This document shows, in pieces, positions 48,401-60,922 of a DNA stretch of 64,000 bases; position 1 is the stretch's first letter, and each line of letters begins with the position of its first letter. Origin of the DNA: Linum tenue (Eukaryota > Streptophyta > Magnoliopsida > Malpighiales > Linaceae); the NCBI GenBank assembly GCA_946122785.1, contig CAMGYJ010000006.1, forward strand, positions 620,001-684,000. Reading direction: 5' to 3'. Below the pieces are notes generated by a model, which was given only the letters and a program-made list of their open reading frames with translations, did not search any database and was not told the DNA's origin. The position numbers and the translations under genes are program-made.

Positions 48401-50051
48401 GGCTCAGAATAGCGATTCTGGGGTGGCTGAGTTGGTGAGGGCTGGATACACAAAAAAGGAACATAATGAAGAAACAGTCATATGCTTGGAAAACCTCTGA
48501 TATTTTTCAAGCTTTTTAGTGTCATCCTGACTAGTAAGATAAGAGGTAAAGGACTTACATTACTTTCTGCTGCACGAGTCCAGCTTTGATCTTCACCGAA
48601 AAGCTCAGTTTCAATTTCCCGTTTGATTTTCAGAAGCTCCTCCGGGATTGTAACAATAGCCTATAGGTAAAAAGTATATTTCACATATCGATTACCAGAA
48701 TCAATTAGGAACAAGAACATATATCCAGCCACAATAAAACCAAGAACCTATAAACTGAAGACAGCAGAAAAGGGGAGAACCAAGTGAACAAAGATATATA
48801 TATACCTCCCTTAGCTGCAGAAGCTGGTCCCTGGTGTACTTCACCCTCTCACGGGCCTCGAAGCGTGAGTCACCAGCCTGAACAACAAGGAGCAAAGTCA
48901 ATAACTTGCACCAACCATAGATGAATTCAGACTATCTTGACAAGTAAAAACAAGCATTACAAACATGAATGCCTAAAATTACTAAACACCAAACTGCAGT
49001 TACCTTTGGCCTGCAAACTGCAGATCCCTAAATGCTACCTAAGGTCGACATCTGAGGATGTAAAACTCTCTACAATTATCCCTCTCATTGAAAACCTTAC
49101 AAATTTAACTAATAAGTTCGGTCCGACAGAAAAAAACTGAGTCAATGACACACAACATTCAGAAGAAGAAGAAAAAACTACATTCCACTAAAAAATACAA
49201 GTCTAACCTTCCACCCACCAGACGCCTAAATAAAGCACTAGTTCAGGTAGCCTTTGCCTGCATTAAACCCCCAACACAATCCTCCCTCTCTCTGAAACCC
49301 TTACATCAAACTACTCAGTTTGATTCAATTACATGCTACACTAACAACTACATTCCACTAAGTCTTAACTTCCTCTCCCCTAAAAGCCTACATAATAAAG
49401 CACCAGCTCGAGTTGCCAGAGCAGTACTTTGCAAGCAGCTGCCATTGGCTTAGAACTGCAAATCCTAATAGCCACCTAAGGTAACAACACCAGTGATTAA
49501 AAAAACTAAAAACAACTCCCGCTTCCCTTGAAGCCCCTACATTAAAGTACTCGGTTGGATTCAATTCCCTGCAGAATCCAACGCAAACATCATAAATTAC
49601 ATCCAAGAACACAACTTTTCATCCACAGACATGAATGCACACAAGCCCAGTAGCCCAAAAATCCTACGCAATTCGTTCTAGCCAGATTAATCGATTCTCC
49701 CAAGAGAACAACACACAAAAATAAGACAGGAGAAGAGAAAAAGCAATTCCAGATCCAATACAGTTCGTATAACCAATCGAAATCACAGGAGCAATCCATT
49801 CGAACGGAAACAGCAAAAGGGGCTCCAGATCCAAACACGGGCAAGGCCAAAGACTGAACCTTTAGGGCAGAGGCGCCGCCATGAGGACGAAGGAGCGAGA
49901 GATCGCCGAAGGAAATAGCGGTGGCGGCGGCTCCAGATGAATTGCTGTTGCTGCCAGGAATCAGAGAAGAAGAAGACTGGTTGAAGAGTCTGCTGCTTCC
50001 ACGACCACCACCAGGCCTCAAGCTCAACACCGTCTGATCACCTTGCTGCAT
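45467..50051 (-). CDS. eIFiso4G: Eukaryotic translation initiation factor isoform 4G (eIFiso4G)
   Basis: Nine exons on the minus strand: 50051-49860, 48877-48806, 48660-48559, 48441-48214, 47922-47825, 47468-47381, 47291-46941, 46842-46600, 46507-45467; phases agree, 804 residues (Arabidopsis eIFiso4G1 is about 780). It starts [18 protein letters not shown], the conserved plant start, chosen over an upstream in-frame ATG at 50159. The eIF4E-binding motif YxxxxLL is at 78-84 (YTRDQLL). The MIF4G domain runs about 225-430 and binds eIF4A. A Gly/Pro/Met-rich linker follows, and the MA3 domain begins near 630 ([18 protein letters not shown]). The protein scaffolds the plant-specific eIFiso4F cap-binding complex in the cytosol. 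Intron 1 is long (982 bp) and holds degenerate repeats. No break found. Confidence 0.95.
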
Positions 50052-52342
50052 ACCTCGATTGAATCTCCGTCGTCTGATGAAAGGAAAAACGCACACACCC
50101 TCTTTTTTATTCCCGTTCGCTCCGTTCGATTCAGCTGGAGCTGAACCAGGTGGAATCAAAGCGAAGATTTCTCTGACAAACTAGATTTCGTTGCGATTGG
50201 GTTCGGGATAGGGGGGAAGAGGCTTTCCGCTCTTCGCTTGTTCTGTAGTTCGTGGGGTTGGTTTTCTCTCTCTTCTGCGGCGAAGAGAGGGAAGAATGCG
50301 AGCTTATGAGAGAGGGAGGCCGGTGGAGATAAAAAGGGCCCAAACCCTTCTTAAAAGAGAGAAGCTTTGTTTCTCTTCTGGTTTTTCTTTGCCCTTTCCG
50401 ACTTTGATTTGGTTTCACATTTTCACCTCGGATTTGGATTTGGGAGGTGATTTTTTTTCTTACTTCCAAGTTCCAAGTCCTAGGTGGTCGTGGATGAATT
50501 TTGTACGCCAATAAAATTGTGCATTGCTAAAATATATGATGGTAATAAATATGTAATAACGTTATGTTTACTCTTTTTTTGCGATGAGTTTCATTCATAT
50601 TAATTACAAGTTTTATTGTGTCATATGTTTATGCTTAGCTAAGCGTGCTTTTGCATGGCTTACATGTCGCGTGTATGATGGAAAGTTCAGATCTTTGCTT
50701 TCGATTCAACTAACGAACAAAAGGAAATCATGCACATCACATACTGGGGTAGGAAACCCTGATCACCTTCACTATGTAAGGGATCATATATGAAGTTGGC
50801 TAGTTAACGAACCGACGATGGGTATGGTAGAGACTGTATTGTTATTATACGAACAACTCTAGTTGCACCATGACGAGAAACTTAGTGATGGGAGGGGTGT
50901 TAAGAAATTCATTGGCCTTACAAGTGACAACTCAATCACGTAGGGCTATCACTAGGAAAGAAAAATAGCTAGCATCGTTGCTTCAATTGTATTACCTTCA
51001 ACCATCTCTTCTTATAACCTTCATTGGTGTTGGAGAAGTTTATGCTCCCAAAGCGTCATAAGCTTGATGGCTAACATATTACTCCGTGTTTATAGAAATA
51101 TATCATTATCTTTTCAAAATGCCCAAATAAGATAAATAGTTAAGCAAAATTTTGTTATGGTATACACAGCTTGAATCTATCTTGTATTGTTGGATATTGA
51201 TATACTTTACCTTGAAAGGGAAAAATATCAAATATCGTGTTAAGTTGGGATTAACCACCTAATGTCTATGGATTCTTAAAAAAATGACAATATTGAAATT
51301 GAATTACGAAATCTCACCTACCTTAAGTGATATTTCGAAATCCATCAATATTTACATTCAAAAGTTGATTTAACGACAAAACATAACACAAAAATGTCTT
51401 CAAACTTTAAAACATTTTGGACTATGTATAAGTTATTCGTCGACGAGATTTGAATCAATAAAACATTGTAAATTGAGTCAAATTCACAATTCAATCGATA
51501 TGCTATGAATAATGAGCCATAACTTGAGTCGTTCGTACTTTATATGTACTGTATATACCCTACGGTGCTCCTCGACCACTCCGTACTAGCCAACATCTCA
51601 TGTCAACCTATTGTTATGTGTTGACAGAAAGAAAACACGAAGACGAAAAACAACAAACTGACAGCAGTAGTGGCTTCATTAGCCACGAGTAGGCCCAAGT
51701 ATGAATGTCCATACGACTCAAAAGTTAACACACTCGAATCTCGTATGAACATGAGAGATTTTTACACGGTTTGTTGAGTTGAATTTTCAAAAATTTGACA
51801 CGAATCCATTACGATTTACGTATATAACTAATTCAGTTTATGATACACATACGACGCAATACTTAACTAACACAATTCATTTTTCACCCGTCTGCTAAAT
51901 CATAACCTAATTTAAGCACAAAACGATGTTCAACTAAAAGTTCACCCATATTGGGATCACGTATGATCCTTAGAAGATGACAAATACAACTCATTTTCAA
52001 CACTCGTGAATAATTATACGATGGTTGATCACTTCCTTTTTTTTAGCTATGAGGTCAGGAATTTGATCACTACCTATTGGAATAGAGTCACTCCATAACC
52101 AACTATTTACCACTTCACGTAATCACATGGGCCAGAAAACAATGGGCTTCTATATGAAGTAGCCGAACGAATGGGCCCGCAAAATAGGAAAGAAGCCCAG
52201 CCCGCAGTCACCATCAGGAAATTTCCCTCGCTCGCTGCTGTTACACTCAGACGGATCATCAAAATCGTGGATAAGAAAATTCGGTCGCTGCTCATCCGCC
52301 AGTCTCGCCGGTCGAAAAAAAAACTCCGCCGCCGTGGTAGCC
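50052..52342. other. Intergenic between divergent eIFiso4G and IF3 genes
   Basis: Contains both 5' regions. The eIFiso4G side (50052-50510) is rich in pyrimidine tracts typical of plant leaders; the rest is AT-rich without gene or repeat that I can see. The long spacing argues against a shared core promoter. Confidence 0.5.
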
Positions 52343-54444
52343 ATGGCTGGAATTACCAGCACGGGCAGATTTCCTTTCACGCCCCTCCCTACCGCCGGGA
52401 AATCGGCCACTCCCTTGTCTTCCCTCGACTCCAAGCTCTTCGGCCTCAGGTTCCATTGCTCCCCTCTGTGCCGAGCAGAGTCACTAATCTCCTCTCCCAG
52501 GACATTCCCTGGCTCCGCCGTGGTCACTGCCCGTTACGGCGGCGGGGGAGGAGGCGGAGGCAATCGTTCGCGGCAGAGCGAGCCTGATGATGAACAGGCT
52601 CTTGACATTTCTGCAGTTCGGTAATTGGTTTGTCAATTTGAAGTGGGGTTTCTTAGGTTGTTCGTGTACTGAATGTGCGAAGGGTTATGTGAATGTAAGA
52701 CTGTGTTTTGTGTTTGTGACAGGTCTGCTACTGTGAGGCTCATCGACCAGAAGCAAAATATGGTTAGTTTTTTGTTTGTTGATCATTTGATTTTGTTGTA
52801 AGTTCATTTGCTGGAATTGCAGGGAATTGCATTTTCCATAGAAAGGAAGTTGTTTGAATAGATTTATGTAAGAGTTAGTTGGTGTTAATGAATATGTGTA
52901 GGTTGGGGTGGTATCGAAAAGTGAAGCTATTCGGATGGCTGAAGAAGCTGAGCTTGATTTGGTATGTTCTGATTTAGAAGAAAAGAAGCTGCCTTTTTCC
53001 TCATTATATTCAATACCGTTCTTGATTTTGATCATTCTTGGTGGTGTGGGTGGTGGTGGTGGTTATAGGTTGTGCTGTCTCCAGAAGCAGATCCTCCGGT
53101 CCTCAGAATCATGGATTACAAGTGTGTACTCTTTCGTTTTTTTGTTCATTTGATGACTGAAACGAAATGCTAATTTGGTGTCATTGAGAATGGAATTATA
53201 GGTTCATCAAGCTGTTAGTTGTGTTTGAGAATTTAGAGCCACTTTGGACTTCAGTTAGTAACAGTGCATCTTCGTAGTACTCAACATTTTTGGTTGAGAG
53301 GGAGAAATTTCAATATAAGTTAGAGGGTTTTGTCAGGATTCGTCGTTGCTATGATGAAGTTTCATACCTTCAATATTGTTCTGTGGGTAGGGATTGTTTC
53401 CTTATTGTCAAAGTAGTTTAATGACGAAAATGTTAGAGTGCACATTGAAAGTTGTATGGAAAAGATAAAGATGTTAGCTTTGTAGGAGGGAGGGGGTTGA
53501 GAATGCTGTACGTTCAAACTTCTCGACCATAACAAGTCATTTGGTGAATCGGTACAGGAACTGAATTAAATAATACTCTTCTGTTTGTCTCCAGCAAATA
53601 TAGATATGAACAACAAAAGAAGAAGAAAGATCAGCAGAAGAAAAGTGCAGGTGAATCTCTATTCTGATAAGATATTTGGCTGAAATTTGGCATGGGTTTG
53701 ATCTTAAATTTCTGACCGAATTGTGTACCTTCCCTGGTAATTGCAGCGAGTCGAATGGATCTGAAGGAGCTTAAGATGGGGTATGTTGCTATTGAGATCT
53801 GTTCTTTGAATCATCAATGCCTACTTTTGCAAGCTGTAGCATGTTAGCAACTTTGGGTACTTCAAATGACCTGCATTTGTTGGTTCAAACTGCAAAGTGG
53901 AGGTGTTGATTTATCACTTTTATGAACTTTCTAAACAGTTATAGCATCGATCAACACGATTACGGTGTACGGCTGAAAGCGGCTAGAAAGTTTTTGCAAG
54001 ATGGTGATAAGGTCCTCATTGTGTTTGTTGTATTCTCACCCATTCATTCTATTCTCATGTGCATGATTTCTTACTGTTTCCTGTGCTTTAAACTTCCCTC
54101 CTTTCAGGTTAAGGTGATCGTAAATTTGAAAGGTCGTGAAAATGAGTTCAGAAACATTGCCATCGAGCTTCTCAGACGTTTCCAGAATGATGTTGGGGAG
54201 GTATTCAGTTCTCCTTTTCTACTTCAATTCTATATTTCTTGCAATGCTGCATCGTTTCTGTTATCCATTTCCCTAATACGACTGTCTTTTCGGTTTGCAG
54301 CTGGCAACCGAGGAGAGCAAGAATTTGAGGGATAGAAACATATTCATTACTTTGGTTCCAAATAAGGCTATTCAACAAAAAGGTCAGGAACCTCCCAAGA
54401 AGAAAGATAAGCCATCTGCTGTAAATGAAGTGCCGGCCGTGTAA
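52343..54444 (+). CDS. Organellar translation initiation factor IF-3 (bacterial type)
   Basis: Nine exons: 52343-52620, 52723-52762, 52902-52961, 53069-53121, 53595-53650, 53747-53780, 53939-54011, 54108-54200, 54301-54444; phases agree, 276 residues. Residues 1 to about 90 are Ser/Thr/Pro/Gly-rich with few acidic residues at the start, as in a plastid transit peptide. The IF3 N-domain follows (VRLIDQKQNMVGVVSKSEA, AEEAELDLVVLSPEADPPV, then an RIMDY block), a lysine-rich linker helix (YEQQKKKKDQQ), and the C-domain (DLKELKMGYSIDQHDYGVRL, ARKFLQDGDKVKVIVNLKGRE). It ends in a short Lys/Pro/Glu tail. IF3 keeps the 30S subunit free and helps select the initiator tRNA in chloroplast (or mitochondrial) ribosomes. 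Plastid location is inferred from the leader only. From memory, an IF3 gene neighbours an eIFiso4G relative in Arabidopsis too (At4g30690). Confidence 0.93.
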
Positions 54445-55813
54445 GTTAACAAGAAGGAAGAGTTTTTATCTATGAAGCAGAGGCTAAAAGGTGTCTTGGA
54501 ATCCATATGCTGGGTGTAGAAAACTCAGCAACTGTACAGCTACTGTACCATAGCACAATTCGGATCAACTTGGTGAATGCAAGTGCATAACTTCCCAGAG
54601 AAAAAGAGAGGCTGTCGAAGCTTCCCTCCTTATAAAGTATCTTGGTGGTGGGTTGCTGGGCAGATGGTGGTTTCCATGGCTGACAGCTGAGGTTTCATCA
54701 AGGTTTTTCGTGATGCAATATGTTCATTAAGAAAAAATGGTACAGTGGTGACATTCTCCCTTCCTTTGATTCGTAGTGATAGGACTCTGAAAATGTACCA
54801 ATGTACTCTGTGTACCATCTATCTCACATGCCTATGGCCCAATTTTAATCTTTCTCCATCAAAATCTGCTCATGTTAAATGCCTTGGGTTAGAAGTTAGA
54901 ACAGGGTGCCAACTGCCAACATAGGCTTGTGAGTTGTGACTCGTCGGGTATACCATATACGCTTTGTTAATGAGCGTTTGGTTCGGCGTATTTGAAAGTA
55001 TGTCGGCCAATTTGTTCTGCACGTTGTTAGGTGATGTAATTTGAAAAACCGCGCGAGAAACTATACAATGCACTTCTTCGAACACCTCCTCGAACTATCG
55101 TTACATCTGCGAAACGTGATAGTTTAGTCACTGTAAGAGTAGGAGAAGATGATCCATCTGGATGGGGAGACTCCAACTCACTCAACCAACGAAATGACTT
55201 TCTGAGTTGAGAGTTTGGGAGCCACTGACTTGGCTTTGAAGTTGCTCCATCTCCAGTTAATATTGCCTCTCACACTTTCGGTTTCCCAGTTAGATCCACG
55301 TTGGGTTTTTCTTGACAATACTGCTCCACAGCCTGGAAAGCAACCATTTCAACTCTGTTGGTAAAACCTTTGTTTCCTCGATCTAGAGTTTCGAGATTCA
55401 CCTTTACTTCGGCTAACAAATTTCTCACAAAAAAGAAGCAGCATTTGGTTGACAGTGACACTCACCGTAGCTGAAGCTGAATTCTACCAACACTTGTAAT
55501 ATGCGACTGGAATAAAGGAGCCGTAAGCCGTTGTGTGAAAGACGCTTAGCAGTAAAATAGAATGAGGGTAAGAGAGGAACCGAATGTTAGTTGGCGCGAA
55601 AAAGAGAAAGGAAAAAGGAAAACAGCGGAAGCTTAACTTGACGGCAATGGCGACTCTGCAACCAACTGAAGAAACTCATCCAACATTAGGTGAGGAGCTG
55701 GAATTCCCCACATCCCTTTCACGCCTTAAAGAAACCCTCTGATAACATCCATTCCTCCTTGCAATCTTCATCTCCCATTCCACACACTTCCCTGGCTCGC
55801 CCTTGAAGTCGCC
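54445..55813. other. Intergenic between IF3 and CESA7
   Basis: IF3 3' UTR and CESA7 promoter. ggcaaccaactg-type (ACCAAC) sequence near 55660 resembles the AC-rich MYB elements found in lignin and wall genes, but a single such match is weak. No gene recognised. Confidence 0.5.
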
Positions 55814-58800
55814 ATGGAAGCCAATGCTGGACTGGTGGCAGGCTCCCACAACCGAAACGAGCTCGTCGTCATCCATGGCCACGAAGAGGTAAACAAAGAT
55901 TGAAACTTTACTCAGTTGGGTCACTGGGAAGCTTGATTCTTTTCGGTTTGTTCTTCATGTAGTTGTGGTTCCCATTTTGTAGATTAAGCCACTGAAGAAC
56001 CTGGATGGACAATTTTGTGAGATATGTGGCGACCAGATTGGGGTTACCGTCGAAGGAGACTTGTTCGTTGCCTGCGACGAATGTGGGTTCCCTGTCTGCA
56101 GGCCTTGCTATGAGTATGAACGAAGGGAAGGCACTCAGAACTGTCCTCAGTGCAAGACTCGCTACAAGCGCCTCAGAGGTAAGTCAAACTGCAGAATATG
56201 ATTGCTGCACGATTAGAATTCTGGAAATGCATAGACTGCTTAAGAACGAGATTAATAAAGAGAGTGATCATATAAAACACGAGAATTACGTGCTTCTGTT
56301 CGTGTACTTACGTCCAAGGAGTTGCTGTATGTAAGCTGTTCTTCTGAGATTATTTGTGTCTTATGTAGGGAGCGCCAGAGTCCCGGGAGACGAGGATGAA
56401 GAAGATGTCGACGATATTGAACACGAGTTCAATATTGAAGATGAGCAAGAGAGGACCAAGCATCTTACTGAGGCAATGCTTCATGGCAAGATGACGTATG
56501 GAAGAGGCCACGATGACGAGGAAAACAGCCAGTTCCCACCTGTGATAACAGGCATCAGATCAAGACCGGTAAATAAACCCAAGGAAACTCATTTGACTGG
56601 CCATTTGCTGGTTCTAAGTTGCAATGATAGTGAATTCTTCTGTTGGTTGATGGCCAGGTGAGCGGGGAGTTCCCAGTTGGAGCATATGGTGATCAGATGG
56701 CTTCTTCACTCCACAAGAGAATCCACCCATATCCTGTTTCAGAACCTGGTAAGCAAAAAGCTCTTCATATTCCCAAACAACATTCTGCTATAAACCGTAG
56801 CGGTAGGATTTCTTATAAAAACCTGCAAGAACAATAAACAGGGAGTGCAAGATGGGATGAGAAGAAGGAAGGAGGATGGAAAGACAGAATGGACGACTGG
56901 AAGTTGCAGCAGGGGAACTTGGGACCTGAACAAGAAGATGATATAGATGCATCCATGTAAATATAGATAAATTTACATTCAATTTTTTCAACAATCTATG
57001 TCATATTTGAAGCTCAAAAGTAGTCCATGGCTGATAAATGCAGGGTCGATGAAGCAAGGCAGCCACTTTCAAGGAAAGTACCGATTGCTTCGAGCAAGAT
57101 CAACCCTTACAGAATGATCATCGTGGCTCGTCTGGTCATCTTGGCCTTCTTCCTTCGCTATCGAATTCTTAACCCTGTTCATGATGCCATTGGCCTTTGG
57201 TTGACTTCCATCGTCTGTGAGATCTGGTTTGCCTTTTCGTGGATTCTGGATCAGTTCCCCAAGTGGTTCCCTATTGATCGAGAGACCTATCTTGACCGCC
57301 TGTCCCTCAGGTAGGAAAAAGTTGATGATCAATTCACAAGATTCTAAGGGGCCGTCATATGATATATTTTGAGAACGCATGCATTTGATACTGAAACTCC
57401 TCTTTTTCCGCATAAAACTTTCCTTGAAATGAATGAAGGTTTCTGGGAAACAATGCATTTCTAATAGGATGGTGTCTATCAAATACAACAAGATTGCATT
57501 TTAAATCTTAACTCCCCTCTCCAGTTATAGTTGCTGTAAAATGAAAACCACCTCAAATGGAAATATATTGAATTCACTAATGAATTCCGAACAATAATGT
57601 TTTTTTTATAAGGCCAAACAATAATGTATTCTTACAAGCAACTGATTAACTGGATTCACATATGTCATATACATGCATTCTAGTACTCACAGATTTCCCT
57701 TCACAGGTACGAGAGGGAAGGTGAACCAAACATGCTTGCTCCAGTGGACGTATTCGTCTGTACAGTCGATCCAATGAAGGAACCTCCACTTGTCACGGCA
57801 AACACGCTGTTGTCAATCTTGGCTGTGGACTACCCTGTGGAAAAGCTCTCGTGCTACCTCTCTGACGATGGTGCTTCGATGTGCTCATTTGAAGCCATGT
57901 CCGAGACAGCTGAGTTCGCTCGCAAGTGGGTCCCATTCTGCAAGAGACACAGCATAGAGCCCAGAGCACCTGAGTTTTACTTCTCCCTGAAGGTTGATTA
58001 CCTGAAGGACAAAGTCCATCCTAATTTTGTGAAGGAACGTCGAGCTATGAAGGTTTCTAAAAGTTCTGATCTTTGGAGGATATTCATTTTCTGCAGCCTT
58101 TCATGAACTGTTCAAGTAAAGCTGCTAATATCTTTCCCCCCTATGCTTTTTGACAGCGGGAATACGAAGAGTTCAAGGTGAGGGTCAACGCAATAGTAGC
58201 AAAAGCTCAGAAGGTACCTGCCGAAGGCTGGATCATGCAGGATGGAACTCCATGGCCTGGAAACAACACAAAGGATCATCCCGGCATGATCCAAGTGTTT
58301 CTTGGTCATAGTGGAGGCTATGATGTTGAAGGAAATGAACTACCTCGCCTGGTTTATGTATCTCGTGAGAAGAGGCCTGGGTTTTCACATCACAAGAAAG
58401 CTGGTGCCATGAATGCCATGGTAGAACGATGATCTTCTAATTTCTTCTGGTTAATCGCATGGCCCTCTCTAAGCTTTGTGATATAAACTTTCAGGTTCGA
58501 GTCTCTGCTGTGCTGACCAATGCTCCTTTCATGCTGAATCTTGACTGTGATCATTACATAAACAACAGCAAGGCTGTGAGAGAAGCTATGTGTTTCTTGA
58601 TGGACATCCAAACTGGAAAGAAAGTTTGCTATGTTCAGTTTCCTCAGAGATTCGATGGCATTGACAGAAATGATCGTTATGCCAACAGAAACACGGTTTT
58701 CTTTGATGTAAGAAATCCCCAGCAACCTTTTCATTTCCAGCATTCTCATAACATCATGGCAAGGATGAAAACTAAACCTGTGTTTTTCTTATGCAGATTA

Positions 58801-60425
58801 ACATGAAAGGACTGGATGGGATTCAGGGCCCAGTTTATGTCGGTACAGGATGTGTGTTCAGGAGGCAAGCTCTGTATGGATATGATCCTCCAAAGGGCCC
58901 CAAGAGGCCAAAGATGGTTAGCTGTGACTGCTGCCCATGCTTTGGACGTCGCAAGAAGAAGCTGGCGAAGCCTGGTGCAAATGGAGAAGGAGCCAGCTTA
59001 GAAGGTTCACCAATGGATCTTTACTGATGGTGTTTTGAATTGCTTCTATCTCTCTCATCTGTGTTCTGATGTGGTTTCTTTCCCCATTTTCAGGAGTGGA
59101 TGATGATAAACAGCTGCTGATGTCCCATATGAACTTTGAGAAGAAATTTGGACAATCAGCCATTTTTGTAACTTCAACCTTAATGGAAGAAGGAGGTGTC
59201 CCTCCTTCCTCCAGCCCTGCAGCCTTGCTCAAAGAAGCCATCCACGTTATCAGTTGTGGATATGAAGACAAAACAGAATGGGGGACAGAGGTAATGTCCA
59301 TATCCTGCTTCCTACAGGCTACATTGCTCTTATGTGAGCATCACATTAACATTCTTTCTTGTTTTGTTTCTCTTGGCAGCTTGGGTGGATTTATGGTTCA
59401 ATTACAGAAGATATTCTTACTGGATTCAAGATGCATTGCCGTGGCTGGAGGTCCATCTACTGTATGCCAAAGAGGCCAGCATTCAAGGGTTCAGCTCCCA
59501 TCAATTTGTCTGATCGGTTGAACCAAGTGCTTCGATGGGCTCTTGGTTCAGTTGAAATCTTCTTCAGTCGTCATAGTCCTCTCTTGTATGGCTACAAGGA
59601 CGGAAACCTTAAGTGGCTCGAGAGATTTGCATATGTTAACACAACTGTTTATCCCTTCACCTCGCTACCACTTCTGGCCTACTGTACTCTTCCAGCCATC
59701 TGCCTGCTCACAGACAAATTCATCATGCCTGAGGTAACAACAATTCAATATAAAAAAACACAAGCTCAATTGATATATATGGCTTAACTTGACAGAGACT
59801 GACACGATTATTCAGCCACTAAAACCGTAACTTTGGATTTCAGATCAGCACCTTTGCAAGTCTCTTCTTCATAGCTCTCTTCCTCTCAATCTTTACCACG
59901 GGTATTCTCGAACTACGGTGGAGTGGAGTGAGCATTGAGGAATGGTGGAGAAACGAGCAATTCTGGGTCATTGGTGGTGTGTCAGCTCACCTCTTTGCTG
60001 TTGTGCAAGGTCTCCTCAAAGTTCTGGCCGGTATTGATACAAATTTCACTGTCACCTCCAAAGCCACTGACGACGACGACTTTGGAGAACTTTACGCCTT
60101 CAAATGGACGACCCTCCTCATACCTCCAACCACCATCTTAATCATTAACCTTGTAGGAGTTGTTGCTGGAGTCTCGGATGCCATAAACAATGGATACCAA
60201 TCATGGGGGCCTCTGTTTGGGAAGCTGTTCTTTGCCTTCTGGGTTATTGTTCATCTCTATCCTTTCCTGAAAGGTCTTATGGGAAGACAGAATCGGACTC
60301 CGACCATTGTTGTCATCTGGTCTGTGCTCTTGGCTTCAATTTTCTCGTTGTTGTGGGTTAGGATTGATCCGTTCGTCATGAAGACCAAGGGGCCTGACAC
60401 CAAGAAATGTGGAATCAACTGCTGA
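55814..60425 (+). CDS. CESA7: Cellulose synthase catalytic subunit 7 (secondary wall, IRX3 type)
   Basis: Thirteen exons: 55814-55888, 55983-56178, 56369-56568, 56658-56748, 56842-56956, 57044-57310, 57707-58052, 58157-58420, 58495-58707, 58797-59004, 59094-59290, 59380-59733, 59844-60425; all phases agree, 1035 residues. The N-terminus [17 protein letters not shown] is followed by a RING-type zinc finger (cysteines from C37 to C82). The GT2 signatures are all present: DDG (368-370), DCD (535-537), TED (733-735) and QVLRW (773-777). Membrane segments lie about 255-305 and in the last ~200 residues. Class-7 assignment rests on [13 protein letters not shown], the GPKRPKM(V/I)[11 protein letters not shown] variable region and the end [14 protein letters not shown]. 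It makes beta-1,4-glucan from UDP-glucose in plasma-membrane rosettes with CESA4 and CESA8 during secondary wall formation. Odd: [12 protein letters not shown] after DDGASM differs slightly from the usual LTFESLSE. Confidence 0.96.
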
Positions 60426-60922
60426 AAAAGTCTCTCTTTCTGTAACCTTTTGATACTTGTGCCAGATTTTTTCTTACAAGCACTTCACTTTGTCTTGAAG
60501 GAATAAAGCCATAGTGAGAAATTTTTGTGCAGTAATACAACATGTACCTAGTTTGTCCTGAAGTCAGAGTGATACTGAAGTGGCTGTCATGATAATATCT
60601 CTACACCTTGAGCCAACTGCTCAAAATCAGTTCTTCTCTTCTTCCAAAGCAATAACATACTAATCAAGCCCACAGTTCCTGTGGCTCAGGGACAAGTAAT
60701 GTACAGAAATGTGATAACAGTCTGTGTTATGCAAAGCTTTCACCATTACAAATAAAGCTTTTGTAAGTTCAATTGGGCAATAGATATAGAAGTTAAAACC
60801 TGATCCAGAGCTTGGAAAATTAACTCAACAACCAATAGCTTCAATAATATCAAGCCAAGTGCAGCGCAGGAAAGTCCAAAAAGGCCACTGTCCAGGCTTT
60901 TCCCCCCATGCTGAACAAACTT
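60426..60922. other. 3' flanks of convergent CESA7 and PPR genes
   Basis: 497 bp between the two stop codons; it must hold both 3' UTRs. aataaa-like signals are visible on the plus strand near 60500 (gaataaagcc). Nothing else seen. Confidence 0.5.
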
